A stretch of DNA of 64,000 nucleotides from Hyphomonadaceae bacterium UBA1933 (GCA_002337085.1 DDFH01000004.1:96912-160911); one strand, 5' to 3'. Shown: positions 50,299-59,656, counted from the stretch's first letter. Translations and numbers: made by a program. Notes: generated by a model not told the origin, from the sequence alone.

Positions 50299-50709
50299 AT
50301 GGATGACGGGCTTTATAAAAAAGACGAAAAAATTATCAAGCGCGCGCGATCTTATATTAATCGCGTAAAGAAACAGTCTGTTTCCAATAATATCGAGCTT
50401 ACGGAATGGGAGGGGGAGTTTTTAACATCCCTTGATGAGCGCCTCGAAAAATATGGCAAGGCATTTAATGACCCCGATTTGGGGGCAATGAATGCGCCAT
50501 TATCATTACGCCAAGGTTTGAAATTAAAACAAATCCGTAAAAAATCATTAGGTGAAGACGATGCCCCGCCCTTTAAAAAAGCAAAATCGACATTAAATAA
50601 AAAGCCTAAAACCATTAAAGCCAAATCGGTATTAAAAGCCAAAACGACTTTAAAAAGAAAATCTCCATTGCGCACCAAAATAAAAACACCAACAAAAACA
50701 CGAGGGTAA
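50299..50709 (+). CDS. Hypothetical protein with lysine-rich, histone H1-like tail
   Basis: A 136-residue protein in two parts. The first 85 residues are helical and mixed-charge (KIIKRARSYINRVKKQ, EWEGEFLTSLDERLEKYG). The last 45 residues are Lys/Thr/Pro-rich with few other residues (KKAKSTLNKKPKTIKAKS and similar), as in histone H1-like or nucleic-acid-binding tails. I do not recognise the family. The msrA start lies 1 base after its stop, so the two are co-transcribed. Confidence 0.65.
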   Translation: MDDGLYKKDEKIIKRARSYINRVKKQSVSNNIELTEWEGEFLTSLDERLEKYGKAFNDPDLGAMNAPLSLRQGLKLKQIRKKSLGEDDAPPFKKAKSTLNKKPKTIKAKSVLKAKTTLKRKSPLRTKIKTPTKTRG

Positions 50710-50710
50710 A

Positions 50711-51352
50711 ATGCTATTTAATAAAACATCATTGCCAGAACCAGGACAGGCACTTGCCGGACGTTCAACCCCATTAAATGTTGAACCAATTCATTTTGTA
50801 AATGGTAAATCAATGTTTGCACCATTCCCAAGCGGCCTTGAAACAATCTATCTTGGCATGGGCTGTTTTTGGGGTGCGGAACGTAAGTTGTGGCAGCAAG
50901 ACGGGGTTTATGTAACTGCCGTTGGTTATGGCGCGGGCCTTACCCCCAACCCAACCTATGAAGAAGTCTGCACCGGTGGCACGGCGCATGCCGAACTTGT
51001 GATGGTGGTTTATGACCCCAAAATTATATCACTAGGTGAGTTGTTAAAGGTGTTTTTTGAAAATCACGACCCCACCCAAGGAATGCGCCAAGGTGGCGAC
51101 ATCGGTACGCAATACCGCAGCGGCATTTACCCAACCACAGAAGAACAAAAAACCATCGCCCAACAAGCACGCGAAGATTATCAGGTTGCATTAACCCGTC
51201 ATGGCCTCGGACAAATTACAACTGAAATCAAAGAAGGCATCACATTTTATTATGCCGAAACCTATCATCAGCAATATTTGGCAAAGAATCCTGATGGCTA
51301 TTGTGGGCTTGGTGGCACAGGTGTTTCATGCCCAATTGGATTAGGAATTTAG
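50711..51352 (+). CDS. msrA: Peptide-methionine (S)-S-oxide reductase MsrA
   Basis: A 213-residue repair enzyme reducing methionine-S-sulfoxide. The catalytic motif GMGCFWGAERKLW is near residue 50, then VGYGAGLTPNPTYEEVCTGGTAHAE (core positions only), FFENHDPTQGMRQGGDIGTQYRS, and a C-terminal CGLGGTGVSCPIG carrying likely resolving cysteines. Its N-terminal extension of about 45 residues without a signal is usual for this subgroup. It is coupled to the Lys-rich protein gene. Confidence 0.95.
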   Translation: MLFNKTSLPEPGQALAGRSTPLNVEPIHFVNGKSMFAPFPSGLETIYLGMGCFWGAERKLWQQDGVYVTAVGYGAGLTPNPTYEEVCTGGTAHAELVMVVYDPKIISLGELLKVFFENHDPTQGMRQGGDIGTQYRSGIYPTTEEQKTIAQQAREDYQVALTRHGLGQITTEIKEGITFYYAETYHQQYLAKNPDGYCGLGGTGVSCPIGLGI

Positions 51353-51475
51353 GGCAAACAATATTTATTCCTTTTTTATTTTTTAGGTTAAGCACCACAT
51401 AGAAGCCATATCCTGTTCATAATAGATTGTAATTAGGGACGAAAACCTAACAAAACAGTTTGAAAGGAATTCGAT

Positions 51476-51925
51476 ATGTTTAGCGAAAGAATAAAACGAC
51501 AGGCTTCATTAGGCGGTGCCATTGCGTTGACTGTTGTCACCATCGCCACGGCGTTTGCACCACAAACTGCGGCTGCACGTTCTTATGATGGTTATTGCTA
51601 TCAGAAAAATTCAAATACGCGCACCAAAGGCACTGCAATCGGTGCGGTTGCGGGAGCGGTTATAGGCTCTAATGTTTCAGGACACGGCAATAAAACTGAA
51701 GGCTCAATATTGGGTGCTGTTGTCGGTGGTGTTGTTGGCTCTCAAATTGGCGCACAGGTAAAAGAAACCAATCGTGCTAATTGTATGTCAAACCGTTATT
51801 ATATTTACAATAGCGGATATTATGCACCGCCACCGCCGCCAAAGGGCTATCGTGTTGCCTATTTTTACGACCGTCCGCAAGGCATGTATTATGTGAAAAA
51901 TAAACACGGTCATCACAGACATTAA
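51476..51925 (+). CDS. Glycine-zipper 2TM-domain envelope protein, paralogue 1
   Basis: A 149-residue secreted protein: signal peptide (about 1-34, ending TAAA-RS), SYDGYCYQK, then a glycine-zipper double helix (AIGAVAGAVIGSNVSGHGN and ILGAVVGGVVGSQIGAQ), a Cys-containing linker and a Tyr/Pro/His-rich tail ending GHHRH. It probably sits in the periplasm or outer membrane. A second copy at 52847-53257 has the same domain order. Only the diacylglycerol-kinase-family gene lies between them. Confidence 0.85.
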   Translation: MFSERIKRQASLGGAIALTVVTIATAFAPQTAAARSYDGYCYQKNSNTRTKGTAIGAVAGAVIGSNVSGHGNKTEGSILGAVVGGVVGSQIGAQVKETNRANCMSNRYYIYNSGYYAPPPPPKGYRVAYFYDRPQGMYYVKNKHGHHRH

Positions 51926-51939
51926 GCATAAGGGAATCT

Positions 51940-52857
51940 ATGCCAAAATATGACATTATCCTAAACATTGCCTCTGGAACCGCGCAAAGTTTGGGCGAAG
52001 AAAACCTTATGGCAATGATTAAAAATTCCGGTCTTGAATATGGGGAATTAATTCTCTGTGATGGGGCGGAAATGGATAAAAACCTCGAAAAACTTATCCC
52101 GTCTCCCCTGCCATTATTAATTGGTGGTGGGGATGGGACTATTCGATATGCTGCCGCAAAATTACTGCCACATAAAAAAGCTTTTGGGATTATTCCATTT
52201 GGGACAATGAACCTTTTGGCACGCGATCTTGGAATACCAACCCAATTAGAAGAAACCTTTAATGCCTATAAAAATGGCTATGATGAAGCAGTGGTTGATG
52301 CTTCTTTTGTGAATAATGAATTATATCTTTGTGCCGCAAGCATTGGAACAATGCCATCCGCCTCACAAGTTCGCGAAGAAAATCGTGAAATTCCCAATAT
52401 AATTATGTTTCCACAATTATTCTTGCATACCTTAAGCGAATTTCAACGCCTTGGACGCAAACGAATTTATCTTATGATAGATGGGCGGAAATATAAATTC
52501 CGTTCGCCCGCAATTGTAATTTCAAACAACAAATTTACCGAAACCGAAGGCGCAAATTTTGATAATTTCAAGCGCAGCTCTTTGAATGATGGGCTTTTGG
52601 CAATCTATGCCACAAAAACCCAGAATCTTTGGGATCATTTGCGATTTATGGGTAAATTATTATTGGGAAATTGGCTAAAGGACGAAGGCCTTAAAAAATG
52701 GGTCGGCAAACAAATCATCCTAAACACCAAATCAAGACGTGAAATGGTTTCAATTGATGGTGACTTGATTGAACTTCCAACGCCAATCAAGTTCACCATT
52801 CAAAAAGGTGCGTTGACACTGTTACAGCCGCACCGCAATGCGCAAACTAGCGTCTAA
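51940..52857 (+). CDS. Diacylglycerol kinase-family lipid kinase
   Basis: A 305-residue soluble ATP-dependent kinase of the DagK/YegS/sphingosine-kinase fold. The nucleotide-binding GGGDGTIRYAAAKLL is near residue 65, and the substrate/nucleotide loop IIPFGTMNLLARDLGIP near 86. The C-terminal beta domain ends with VSIDGDLIELPTPIKFTIQKG, as expected. Its lipid substrate is unknown. It starts 14 bases after the first glycine-zipper gene and overlaps the convergent second one by 11 bases. Confidence 0.88.
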   Translation: MPKYDIILNIASGTAQSLGEENLMAMIKNSGLEYGELILCDGAEMDKNLEKLIPSPLPLLIGGGDGTIRYAAAKLLPHKKAFGIIPFGTMNLLARDLGIPTQLEETFNAYKNGYDEAVVDASFVNNELYLCAASIGTMPSASQVREENREIPNIIMFPQLFLHTLSEFQRLGRKRIYLMIDGRKYKFRSPAIVISNNKFTETEGANFDNFKRSSLNDGLLAIYATKTQNLWDHLRFMGKLLLGNWLKDEGLKKWVGKQIILNTKSRREMVSIDGDLIELPTPIKFTIQKGALTLLQPHRNAQTSV

Positions 52858-53257
52858 TATAAACCATATTGCTTGGACGGGTTTTGTAATACACAGTTTT
52901 ATAACCCTCCGGTGCCGGTCTTGCATACATAGATGATGATAAAATATAATATTTATCTTCCAAACATTTGGTTTTGCTTTTTTTAACAGCGCCGCCAATC
53001 TGGCTTCCGGCAACACCACCAACAGCCGCACCGATTAAAGTGCCACCAGTTTTATTGCCTTTTTTGGAAACCGCATTGCCCAATGCCGCACCGGCAACCG
53101 CACCAATAATTGTGCCTTTGGTTTTTGTATTGTCACTAGGATTTACAGGCTGATAGCAATATCCGTCATAGGTTTTTGCACTAGCCACGGTCGCAACAAA
53201 CAAAAGAGCAGCCGCACCAGCAAAAGACGCAAGACGGGTAATATTTGTACTATTCAT
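52847..53257 (-). CDS. Glycine-zipper 2TM-domain envelope protein, paralogue 2
   Basis: A 136-residue paralogue of 51476-51925. Signal peptide (about 1-27, ending ASA-KT), TYDGYCYQP, glycine zippers IIGAVAGAALGNAVSKKGN and LIGAAVGGVAGSQIGGA, a KCLEDKYYI linker and a Tyr-rich end. It lacks the His-rich tail. It points the other way and its last 11 bases overlap the lipid kinase gene. A bidirectional terminator is upstream, so it has its own promoter. Confidence 0.85.
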   Translation of the reverse strand: MNSTNITRLASFAGAAALLFVATVASAKTYDGYCYQPVNPSDNTKTKGTIIGAVAGAALGNAVSKKGNKTGGTLIGAAVGGVAGSQIGGAVKKSKTKCLEDKYYILSSSMYARPAPEGYKTVYYKTRPSNMVYIRR

Positions 53258-53335
53258 GATATATCCTCACTTTGATAAAATGTCCCGCCTAATTATACGT
53301 CAGTTTACAAAATTAGAATGTTAAATATAATTAAT

Positions 53336-53365
53336 AAAAAAGCCCCACATGAGCAGGGCTTTTTA
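53336..53365. terminator. Bidirectional-type terminator downstream of gcdH
   Basis: AAAAAGCCC (53337-53345) pairs with GGGCTTTTT (53356-53364), giving T-runs on both strands. It serves the minus-strand gcdH gene that ends at 53390. Confidence 0.8.
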
Positions 53366-53389
53366 AAAAACATTATAAAAACAATTATC

Positions 53390-54577
53390 TTAGAAAAACG
53401 CCTGCAATCCAGTTTGCGCACGACCAAGAATAAGGGTGTGAACGTCATACGCACCTTCATAGGTATTTACGGTTTCAAGATTTACCATGTGACGCATCAC
53501 TGGGAATTCATCGGAAATACCATTACCGCCGTGCATATCACGCGCCATACGGGCAATATTTAATGCCTTGCCGCAATTATTGCGTTTAATAAGTGAAATC
53601 ATTTCCGGCGCCATATTATGTTCATCAAACAAACGACCAACACGCAAACATGCCTGAAGACCCAAAGTGATTTCAGTCATCATTTCGGTTAGTTTTGCTT
53701 GATAAAGTTGGTTATTTGCCAATGGGCGGTTAAATTGCTTGCGGTCAAGGCCATACTGACGCGCAGCGTGCCAGCAGCTTTCCGCAGCACCCATAACGCC
53801 CCACGCAATACCATAACGCGCACGGTTTAAACATCCGAACGGCCCTGAAAGCCCTTCTGCATTTGGTAAAAGTGCATCTTCTGGCACTTCAACATTATCC
53901 ATTACTATTTCGCCAGTAATAGATGCACGAAGTGACAATTTACCCTCTATTTTTGGTGCGCTTAACCCTTTCATACCTTTTTCAAGGATGAAGCCGCGAA
54001 TTTTGCCGTCATGTGCATCTGATTTTGCCCAAACCACAAAAACATCGGCGATTGGTGAATTTGAAATCCACATTTTTGCGCCATTTAGCACATAACCACC
54101 ATCAACCTTGGTCGCCTTGGTTTTCATGCCACCAGGGTCAGAGCCAGCATCAGGTTCGGTAAGACCGAAACACCCAATAAATTCACCACTTGCAAGTTTT
54201 GGCAGATATTTTTTGCGTTGCTCTTCAGAGCCATAGGCATAAATTGGGTACATAACCAATGAAGATTGTACCGACATCATCGAACGATAACCAGAATCGA
54301 CACGCTCTACTTCACGTGCAACCAAGCCATAAGAAACATAAGATGCGCCAACACCGCCGTATTCCTCAGGGACAGTAACCCCAAGCAAGCCCAACTCACC
54401 CATTTCTGTGAAAATTGCCGGATCAGTATATTCTTTACGGAAAGCATCACGGACACGTGGCTGCAATGCCGATTGGCAATATGCATTCGCGCTGTCGCGT
54501 ATCATTTTTTCTTCATCAGTTAGTTGTTGTTCAAATAGAAAAGGGTCTTCCCAGTTAAATTTATTCTTATCAGCCAT
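53390..54577 (-). CDS. gcdH: Glutaryl-CoA dehydrogenase
   Basis: A 395-residue FAD enzyme that oxidises and decarboxylates glutaryl-CoA to crotonyl-CoA in lysine and tryptophan breakdown. FGLTEPDAGSDPGGMKT is the FAD/acyl-CoA loop. The catalytic glutamate lies in TVNTYEGAYDVHTLILGRAQ near the C-terminus, the sequence that separates GcdH from other acyl-CoA dehydrogenases. ATG 54577 has GGAG 5 bases upstream. It is monocistronic. Confidence 0.92.
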   Translation of the reverse strand: MADKNKFNWEDPFLFEQQLTDEEKMIRDSANAYCQSALQPRVRDAFRKEYTDPAIFTEMGELGLLGVTVPEEYGGVGASYVSYGLVAREVERVDSGYRSMMSVQSSLVMYPIYAYGSEEQRKKYLPKLASGEFIGCFGLTEPDAGSDPGGMKTKATKVDGGYVLNGAKMWISNSPIADVFVVWAKSDAHDGKIRGFILEKGMKGLSAPKIEGKLSLRASITGEIVMDNVEVPEDALLPNAEGLSGPFGCLNRARYGIAWGVMGAAESCWHAARQYGLDRKQFNRPLANNQLYQAKLTEMMTEITLGLQACLRVGRLFDEHNMAPEMISLIKRNNCGKALNIARMARDMHGGNGISDEFPVMRHMVNLETVNTYEGAYDVHTLILGRAQTGLQAFF

Positions 54578-54765
54578 TTTGCTCCGCCCAAAAGATGTAA
54601 AATAAACAAGTTTTTTTGTTATAACAACCCACCTACACCTATTTAAAGACAGTATCTTTATCGAATTTTTATTTTTTGCCGCACGCACGGTATTTTATAC
54701 TTAGGTGAGCAGTTCTAAGTTCTGAACATAAATGAAGATAACAAACCAAAATAAGGAGTTATGTG

Positions 54766-55107
54766 ATGTTCTCAACTGCAACTGAACTTGCCGCAAAAGG
54801 CACAGCCGCCTTAGCAAAACACGATATTGAAAAAGGCGCAAAAAGACTAAAAAGCAAAGTCAAAAAAGCCATCGATGAAGCGGAAGAAAAAGTTACCGAT
54901 GATAATAATGTTGTGACCGACCTTGCAGATAGTGCAAACAAAATGGGCGAACAAATGCGCGCATGGTTCGACAACGCCGCCGTACAAGCAAAAGATAATG
55001 CAAAAAAAGTCGAAAGCCAAATCAAAGCCAAACCAGTTGAATCGTCATTAATCGCACTTGGCGTTGGCGTCGTTCTTGGCGCATTATTAACCCGCAGACC
55101 AAATTAA
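54766..55107 (+). CDS. DUF883/YqjD-like membrane-anchored protein
   Basis: A 113-residue protein: a long amphipathic, Lys/Glu/Ala-rich helix (about 10-90) and a C-terminal membrane anchor, SLIALGVGVVLGALLTRR. This is the ElaB/YqjD layout; those proteins bind ribosomes at the inner membrane in stationary phase. AAGGAG lies 7 bases before ATG 54766. It starts a cluster with a holin-like protein, an entericidin and sensor kinases. Confidence 0.78.
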   Translation: MFSTATELAAKGTAALAKHDIEKGAKRLKSKVKKAIDEAEEKVTDDNNVVTDLADSANKMGEQMRAWFDNAAVQAKDNAKKVESQIKAKPVESSLIALGVGVVLGALLTRRPN

Positions 55108-55137
55108 ACCCAATAAACCGAATATCTGGAACAGAAT

Positions 55138-55542
55138 ATGTTTAAAGTAGCACAAATCATAGAATTGCTTTTGAATAATGGGCGATTGTCACAATCGTCG
55201 CCATATTTGAAAAATATCGTTGGAAACCTTGCTAAAATTATTCTGTTTGGAATGTTTGCAATCTTGATGTTTATTGGATTGATGGGCTTTGGTTTCAGTT
55301 ACATTTACCTCACCCTAATCCATAATGGTGCGCCGGTTTATGTGGCGATATCAGCGATAATTATACCCGTAATCTTGATGATGGTGATTGCCATACTTTT
55401 AATGCGGAATATTTGGCTTGAAACATCGAACAATATTGCGCATATCTTTAACTTCCAGGTTCCTATTGGCGACCAGATTCAAAATGTTGCCCATAGTTTC
55501 CTTCGCGGGTTATTATCGCCCAATCAAGCGTCTTCTAAATAG
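55138..55542 (+). CDS. YqjE/holin-X-like two-helix membrane protein
   Basis: A 134-residue protein with two strong hydrophobic helices (about residues 32-58 and 68-92) and short amphipathic ends. Its position after a YqjD-like gene and its layout fit the YqjE/putative holin-X group. Despite the family name, nothing suggests phage lysis. GGAAC at 55122 precedes the start. Confidence in the exact family is moderate. Confidence 0.65.
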   Translation: MFKVAQIIELLLNNGRLSQSSPYLKNIVGNLAKIILFGMFAILMFIGLMGFGFSYIYLTLIHNGAPVYVAISAIIIPVILMMVIAILLMRNIWLETSNNIAHIFNFQVPIGDQIQNVAHSFLRGLLSPNQASSK

Positions 55543-55550
55543 GTGTTAAA

Positions 55551-55694
55551 ATGAAAAAACTTGTAATCTTTATCGCGCTTCCTGCTTTGATGCTTTGCTC
55601 TGCTTGCAATACCATAAAAGGTGTCGGCAAAGATGTAACAGCAGCCGGCAATGCAGTTAGCCACGCTGCGGATGAAGCGAAACCAAAAAAATAA
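55551..55694 (+). CDS. Entericidin-type small lipoprotein
   Basis: A 47-residue peptide starting at ATG 55551. A lipoprotein signal (MKKLVIFIALPALMLCSAC) with lipidated Cys19 is followed by NTIKGVGKDVTAAGNAVSHA, the entericidin A/B pattern. Entericidins are stress-induced envelope lipoproteins. It lies 8 bases after the holin-like gene, so the three small proteins are probably one transcript. Confidence 0.85.
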   Translation: MKKLVIFIALPALMLCSACNTIKGVGKDVTAAGNAVSHAADEAKPKK

Positions 55695-55769
55695 ACGAAT
55701 AAATTAATTATGTGGTGTAATTGAATCGACAAGGTTCAATTGCACCAATTTTTATTAGAACAGGGAAAA

Positions 55770-57647
55770 ATGGGCAAGCCATTAAAAGTCGTAAAATATA
55801 ATAGTCAAAGCAGGGTTTATTACCAATTGCTGATGATTACTGTCCTTTTTATGTCTTTTTTTGGCTTTTCACTTTTTCTTTCTGGCGCATTCAACAAAGT
55901 TAAAACAGCCGATGACAAACTGGTAAAAGAATATGAACTTACCCGTGCCTATCGTCGTCTTTATGTTGATCTTTTAAATATGGAAACTGGGGTTCGCGGT
56001 TTTCAGCTTACTGGTTCACAAGCATTGCTAGAACCATATACAAAAGCAAATGCAAAACTAACCAATGACCTTGACCTTGCAAAAGAAAAGGCAAAAGAAA
56101 CCCCTGGCGAATACCAACAAATTGAGCATTGGGAAGATTCAATAATCAAATATGCCAGCCTACTTGATGCACAGGTTAGCAATAAAAATAGTTACCGTGA
56201 CGCAATTCCATCTGCTGCTGATTTAATTGAACAAAAGCAATCAATGGATTTATTGCGTAATGAAATCGGAAATAGAATAAATAGTAAATTATCCGATATT
56301 GAAAAAAACTATGTTGAAAATAACAAGCTGTCACGCAATTATTCAATTGCCATAATTTTGGGAAATGTCTTGTTTCTTGGGCTTTGTGTGGCGGCCTTTA
56401 TGTTTATCTTGCGGCGTGAGCGGGCGCTAATGCTTGCTGATGAAAGAATCAAGAAAAGTGAGACCCTGTATCGCACGGTTCTTGATGCGGTAAATGATGG
56501 GGTTTTCGAATATGACATTGACACCCAAAATATCTTCCTTTCACAAGCACATCAAAATTCATTGGGGTATGATTTCAAAGCAAGCGGTGAAGATGTTGAA
56601 AATTATTCCCACCACATCCACCCTGATGATATGCCAAAATTTGCCGAACAAATCACTGCAATGATTGCCGGCGAAAGAAATTCATACCAGACAGAACTTC
56701 GTTTAATGCGCGCCAATGGTGAATATGTTTGGCATATGTCGCGCACATTCTCTTTAAAAGATTCAACTGGTCGCATTACAAAAATTGTCGGCATTAATGT
56801 CAATATAGATGAGCAAAAGAAACGCGAAATCGAATTAGAACATCTAAATGCCGAGCTTGAAACTTTTACTTATGTAACCTCCCATGATTTACGTTCCCCA
56901 CTTGTAAATCTCAAAGGTTTTTCAAAAGAATTACAATTTTCCATCAAAGACCTTGATAAAGCAATTGATAATATCGCCAATAATATTGGCGAAAATAATA
57001 AAAAACAACTCAATGAAATCATTCACAAAGACATTGGCGAAAGCGTAAACTTTATTATCTCATCTGTTGATCGTATGGATAATCTTACCAAAGCCTTGTT
57101 AGATTTGGCACGCATTGGACGCTATGAAATCAAGCTTGAAAATATTGACGTCAAGCAACTTGTCGAAACCTGTGTCGATAGTTTGGGCTTTGAAATCAAA
57201 GAGAATAATATTGAATTAAATATCCATGATTTGCCAGTAATTGTGTCGGACAAAGTTGCCCTTACGCAAATATTCGGCAACTTAATTGAAAATGCCATAA
57301 AATATCGCCGCGAAGATGTGGCATCAAAAATTGAAGTATCATGCTGCACTGGCCCATCTGAATATCATTTTTCAATAAAAGACAATGGTCGCGGTATTGA
57401 TGATGCCGATAAAGGAAAAATTTTCGAACTTTTCCGCCGTGCAAGAAATGTTGGACAAGTGCGCGGCGAAGGGCTTGGGATGGCATATGTCCGCGCCACA
57501 ATTAGACGACTAGGTGGCGATATTGATTTCACCTCCACAGTTGGTGAAGGCACGAATTTTATTTTCACTATTCCTAAAAAAATTATTACTTCTGAAACCA
57601 AAGCAAAGACAGTGGCTCTTGTTTCAAAAGAGAATATAGAGGCATAA
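55770..57647 (+). CDS. CHASE3-PAS sensor histidine kinase
   Basis: A 625-residue membrane kinase. TM1 (about 19-40) and TM2 (about 190-210) bracket a periplasmic CHASE3 domain (NMETGVRGFQLTGSQ near 75). A PAS/PAC unit (about 230-345) follows. The dimerisation helix carries TSHDLRSPLVNL, with the phospho-His. The ATPase domain has NLIENAIKYRR, KDNGRGID and GEGLGMAYVR. I use ATG 55770 with CAGGGA upstream. The receiver gene begins directly after its stop. Confidence 0.9.
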   Translation: MGKPLKVVKYNSQSRVYYQLLMITVLFMSFFGFSLFLSGAFNKVKTADDKLVKEYELTRAYRRLYVDLLNMETGVRGFQLTGSQALLEPYTKANAKLTNDLDLAKEKAKETPGEYQQIEHWEDSIIKYASLLDAQVSNKNSYRDAIPSAADLIEQKQSMDLLRNEIGNRINSKLSDIEKNYVENNKLSRNYSIAIILGNVLFLGLCVAAFMFILRRERALMLADERIKKSETLYRTVLDAVNDGVFEYDIDTQNIFLSQAHQNSLGYDFKASGEDVENYSHHIHPDDMPKFAEQITAMIAGERNSYQTELRLMRANGEYVWHMSRTFSLKDSTGRITKIVGINVNIDEQKKREIELEHLNAELETFTYVTSHDLRSPLVNLKGFSKELQFSIKDLDKAIDNIANNIGENNKKQLNEIIHKDIGESVNFIISSVDRMDNLTKALLDLARIGRYEIKLENIDVKQLVETCVDSLGFEIKENNIELNIHDLPVIVSDKVALTQIFGNLIENAIKYRREDVASKIEVSCCTGPSEYHFSIKDNGRGIDDADKGKIFELFRRARNVGQVRGEGLGMAYVRATIRRLGGDIDFTSTVGEGTNFIFTIPKKIITSETKAKTVALVSKENIEA

Positions 57648-58094
57648 ATGTTAAGCAGCACCGCAACCGCATTTGAAATTATTATGATTGAGGATGATTT
57701 AGGGCATGCCCGCCTTATCAAAAAGAATCTAGAACGTGCGGGAATTTGCAATAAAATTCAGCATTTTGACAATGGTCAAAATGCGCTTGATTTCTTCTTC
57801 AATGAAGACAACAATATGGATGCCGATAAATTATTGGTGCTTTTGGATTTGAATTTGCCAGAAGTTGACGGTTATGAAATTTTAAAACGCCTTAAGTCTA
57901 ATCCCAAAACTGATAAAATTCCGGTCGTAATACTTACTACTACCGATAATCCACGAGAAGTTGATAAATGTTATGAGCTGGGGTGCAATGCCTATGTAAC
58001 CAAGCCAGTTGAATATGACAATTTTTCCGAAGCCATACAAAAACTTGGTTTGCTCTTGGCAATTGTCAAGCTCCCAAATGTAAAGCATGATTAA
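57648..58094 (+). CDS. Single-domain response regulator (Rcp1-like)
   Basis: A 148-residue receiver of the phytochrome-partner (Rcp1) type. Acidic pocket IEDD, phospho-acceptor in LLDLNLPEVDGYEIL (Asp near residue 66), LTTTD and the conserved Lys in VTKPVEYDNF. It begins immediately after the kinase stop codon and overlaps the hybrid kinase gene by 8 bases. It is probably an intermediate that passes phosphate between the first kinase and downstream partners. Confidence 0.92.
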   Translation: MLSSTATAFEIIMIEDDLGHARLIKKNLERAGICNKIQHFDNGQNALDFFFNEDNNMDADKLLVLLDLNLPEVDGYEILKRLKSNPKTDKIPVVILTTTDNPREVDKCYELGCNAYVTKPVEYDNFSEAIQKLGLLLAIVKLPNVKHD

Positions 58095-59655
58095 GATTGA
58101 AATGCCAAATACAACATTAAAATCAATTCTTTATATTGAAGATGACGAAGGCTTGGCTCGTCTTTTACAAAAACGTCTGGCACGTAATGATTTTGAAGTA
58201 TCAATTGCCGAAAGCGCAGAAGCGGCAAAAGATATTCTTCGCAAAAGTGAATTTGATTTGATTTTGGTTGATTATCATTTGCCTGGTCAAGATGGCCTTG
58301 GTTTCATCCGCGAATTTTTGGCAAAAGGCAATCAAATTCCCGTAATTCTTCTTACCGCAGGTGGCGACGAAAGACTTGCCATTGAGGCATTGCAAATTGG
58401 TGCGGCTGATTATGCAGTAAAAGATGTGTCGCAAATTTATCTTGAGCTTTTGCCACAAATTATGTCTTCGGCATTCACCAAATATCGCCTGCAAAAAGAA
58501 AACGAACGCCAGCGTGATGAACTTGAAAAAGCGATGCTCGCCGCAGAAGAGGCAAATCAGGCAAAAACAGTTTTCTTGGCAAGCATAAGCCATGAAATCC
58601 GCACGCCTTTGAATGTCATTAGCGGCCTTACCTATGCGCTAATCAAAAAGCTTGATGACCCGGAAATTCAGCGAATTTTAAAAACCATTGAAAATAATTC
58701 ACAGGCTTTACGACGCCTGATTGATGATCTTCTTGATATTACTAAAATTGAAGACAAAAAAATTGAATTAGAAGAAGTAAATTTCCAATTCAGCGAAATT
58801 TTCGATAATATTGAAAACTCATTCGGCGCCCAAATTGCAAACAAGGGTCTTGCTTTAATTCTTGAAAATGGTCTGGGTGAACAGGCTTTTTGTGGCGATA
58901 AATTTCGTATAATGCAAATTGTCAATAACATGGTTTCAAACGCCATCAAATTCACTGAAACCGGTTTTATAAAAATCGTCGGTACGCCAAATGAAGATGG
59001 CATCACACTAAAATTTCAAGATAGTGGCAGCGGCATAGAGGCCGAAAATTTAGAAAAGATTTTTGATAAATTCACCCAAGCCAATGCCTCTATTACAAGG
59101 CGCTATGGTGGAACTGGGCTTGGTCTTACAATTTCGCGCTCTTTGGCAAAATTCATGGGCGGTGATTTAAATGTTGAAAGCACATTGGGCAAAGGAACCA
59201 CCTTTACGCTTTATATGCCACTTAAAACCAATAATGAAACCACCGCAAATACTAATGAGATTAGTGTAGAAAAAGCCAATCACACAAAGGGAGAAGTTCT
59301 AATCGTTGAAGATTATCTTCCTAATGTAATGGTTGCCGAAATGCTTTTGTCTGAATTTGGCTATTCAACCCAATCTGTCAATTCGGGCGAAGAGGCAATC
59401 GATGTGGTTGCCAATAGCGCACAACCATTTCATGCCATTTTGATGGATATTGAAATGACTGGAATTGATGGCTTTGAAGCCACAAAAAAAATCCGTGCAA
59501 TTGAAGTGGAAAAAGGCTTTAAAAATTTAATATATGGCGTAACAGCCCACGGCCTTGCAGGGGATCGTGATAATTGTTTAATTTGCGGTATGGATGACTT
59601 TATTGCAAAACCAATTGATCCTGAAACCCTTCGCATAAAACTTGGAAAGCAATGA
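58087..59655 (+). CDS. Soluble hybrid histidine kinase, REC-HisKA-HATPase-REC
   Basis: A 522-residue protein with no membrane segment. The N-terminal receiver (about 10-130) has ILVDYHLPGQDG. The kinase core has FLASISHEIRTPLNV (His near 174), NNMVSNAIKFTETG, DSGSGIE and GGTGLGLTISRSL. The C-terminal receiver (about 400-520) has ILMDIEMTGIDGFEA and the Lys in FIAKPID. Two receivers around a kinase core indicate a phosphorelay hub taking input by phosphotransfer, not by a sensor domain. Its start overlaps the receiver gene. Confidence 0.93.
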   Translation: MIKIEMPNTTLKSILYIEDDEGLARLLQKRLARNDFEVSIAESAEAAKDILRKSEFDLILVDYHLPGQDGLGFIREFLAKGNQIPVILLTAGGDERLAIEALQIGAADYAVKDVSQIYLELLPQIMSSAFTKYRLQKENERQRDELEKAMLAAEEANQAKTVFLASISHEIRTPLNVISGLTYALIKKLDDPEIQRILKTIENNSQALRRLIDDLLDITKIEDKKIELEEVNFQFSEIFDNIENSFGAQIANKGLALILENGLGEQAFCGDKFRIMQIVNNMVSNAIKFTETGFIKIVGTPNEDGITLKFQDSGSGIEAENLEKIFDKFTQANASITRRYGGTGLGLTISRSLAKFMGGDLNVESTLGKGTTFTLYMPLKTNNETTANTNEISVEKANHTKGEVLIVEDYLPNVMVAEMLLSEFGYSTQSVNSGEEAIDVVANSAQPFHAILMDIEMTGIDGFEATKKIRAIEVEKGFKNLIYGVTAHGLAGDRDNCLICGMDDFIAKPIDPETLRIKLGKQ

Positions 59656-59656
59656 A

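Noticed and set aside
54578..54765. EcfG general-stress promoter before the DUF883 gene
   Set aside because: No GGAAC-N16/17-CGTT pattern was found in the upstream region.
55138..55542. Phage lysis cassette, because of the holin-like protein
   Set aside because: No endolysin, spanin or other phage gene is nearby; the neighbours are YqjD-like and entericidin genes, a housekeeping stress context.
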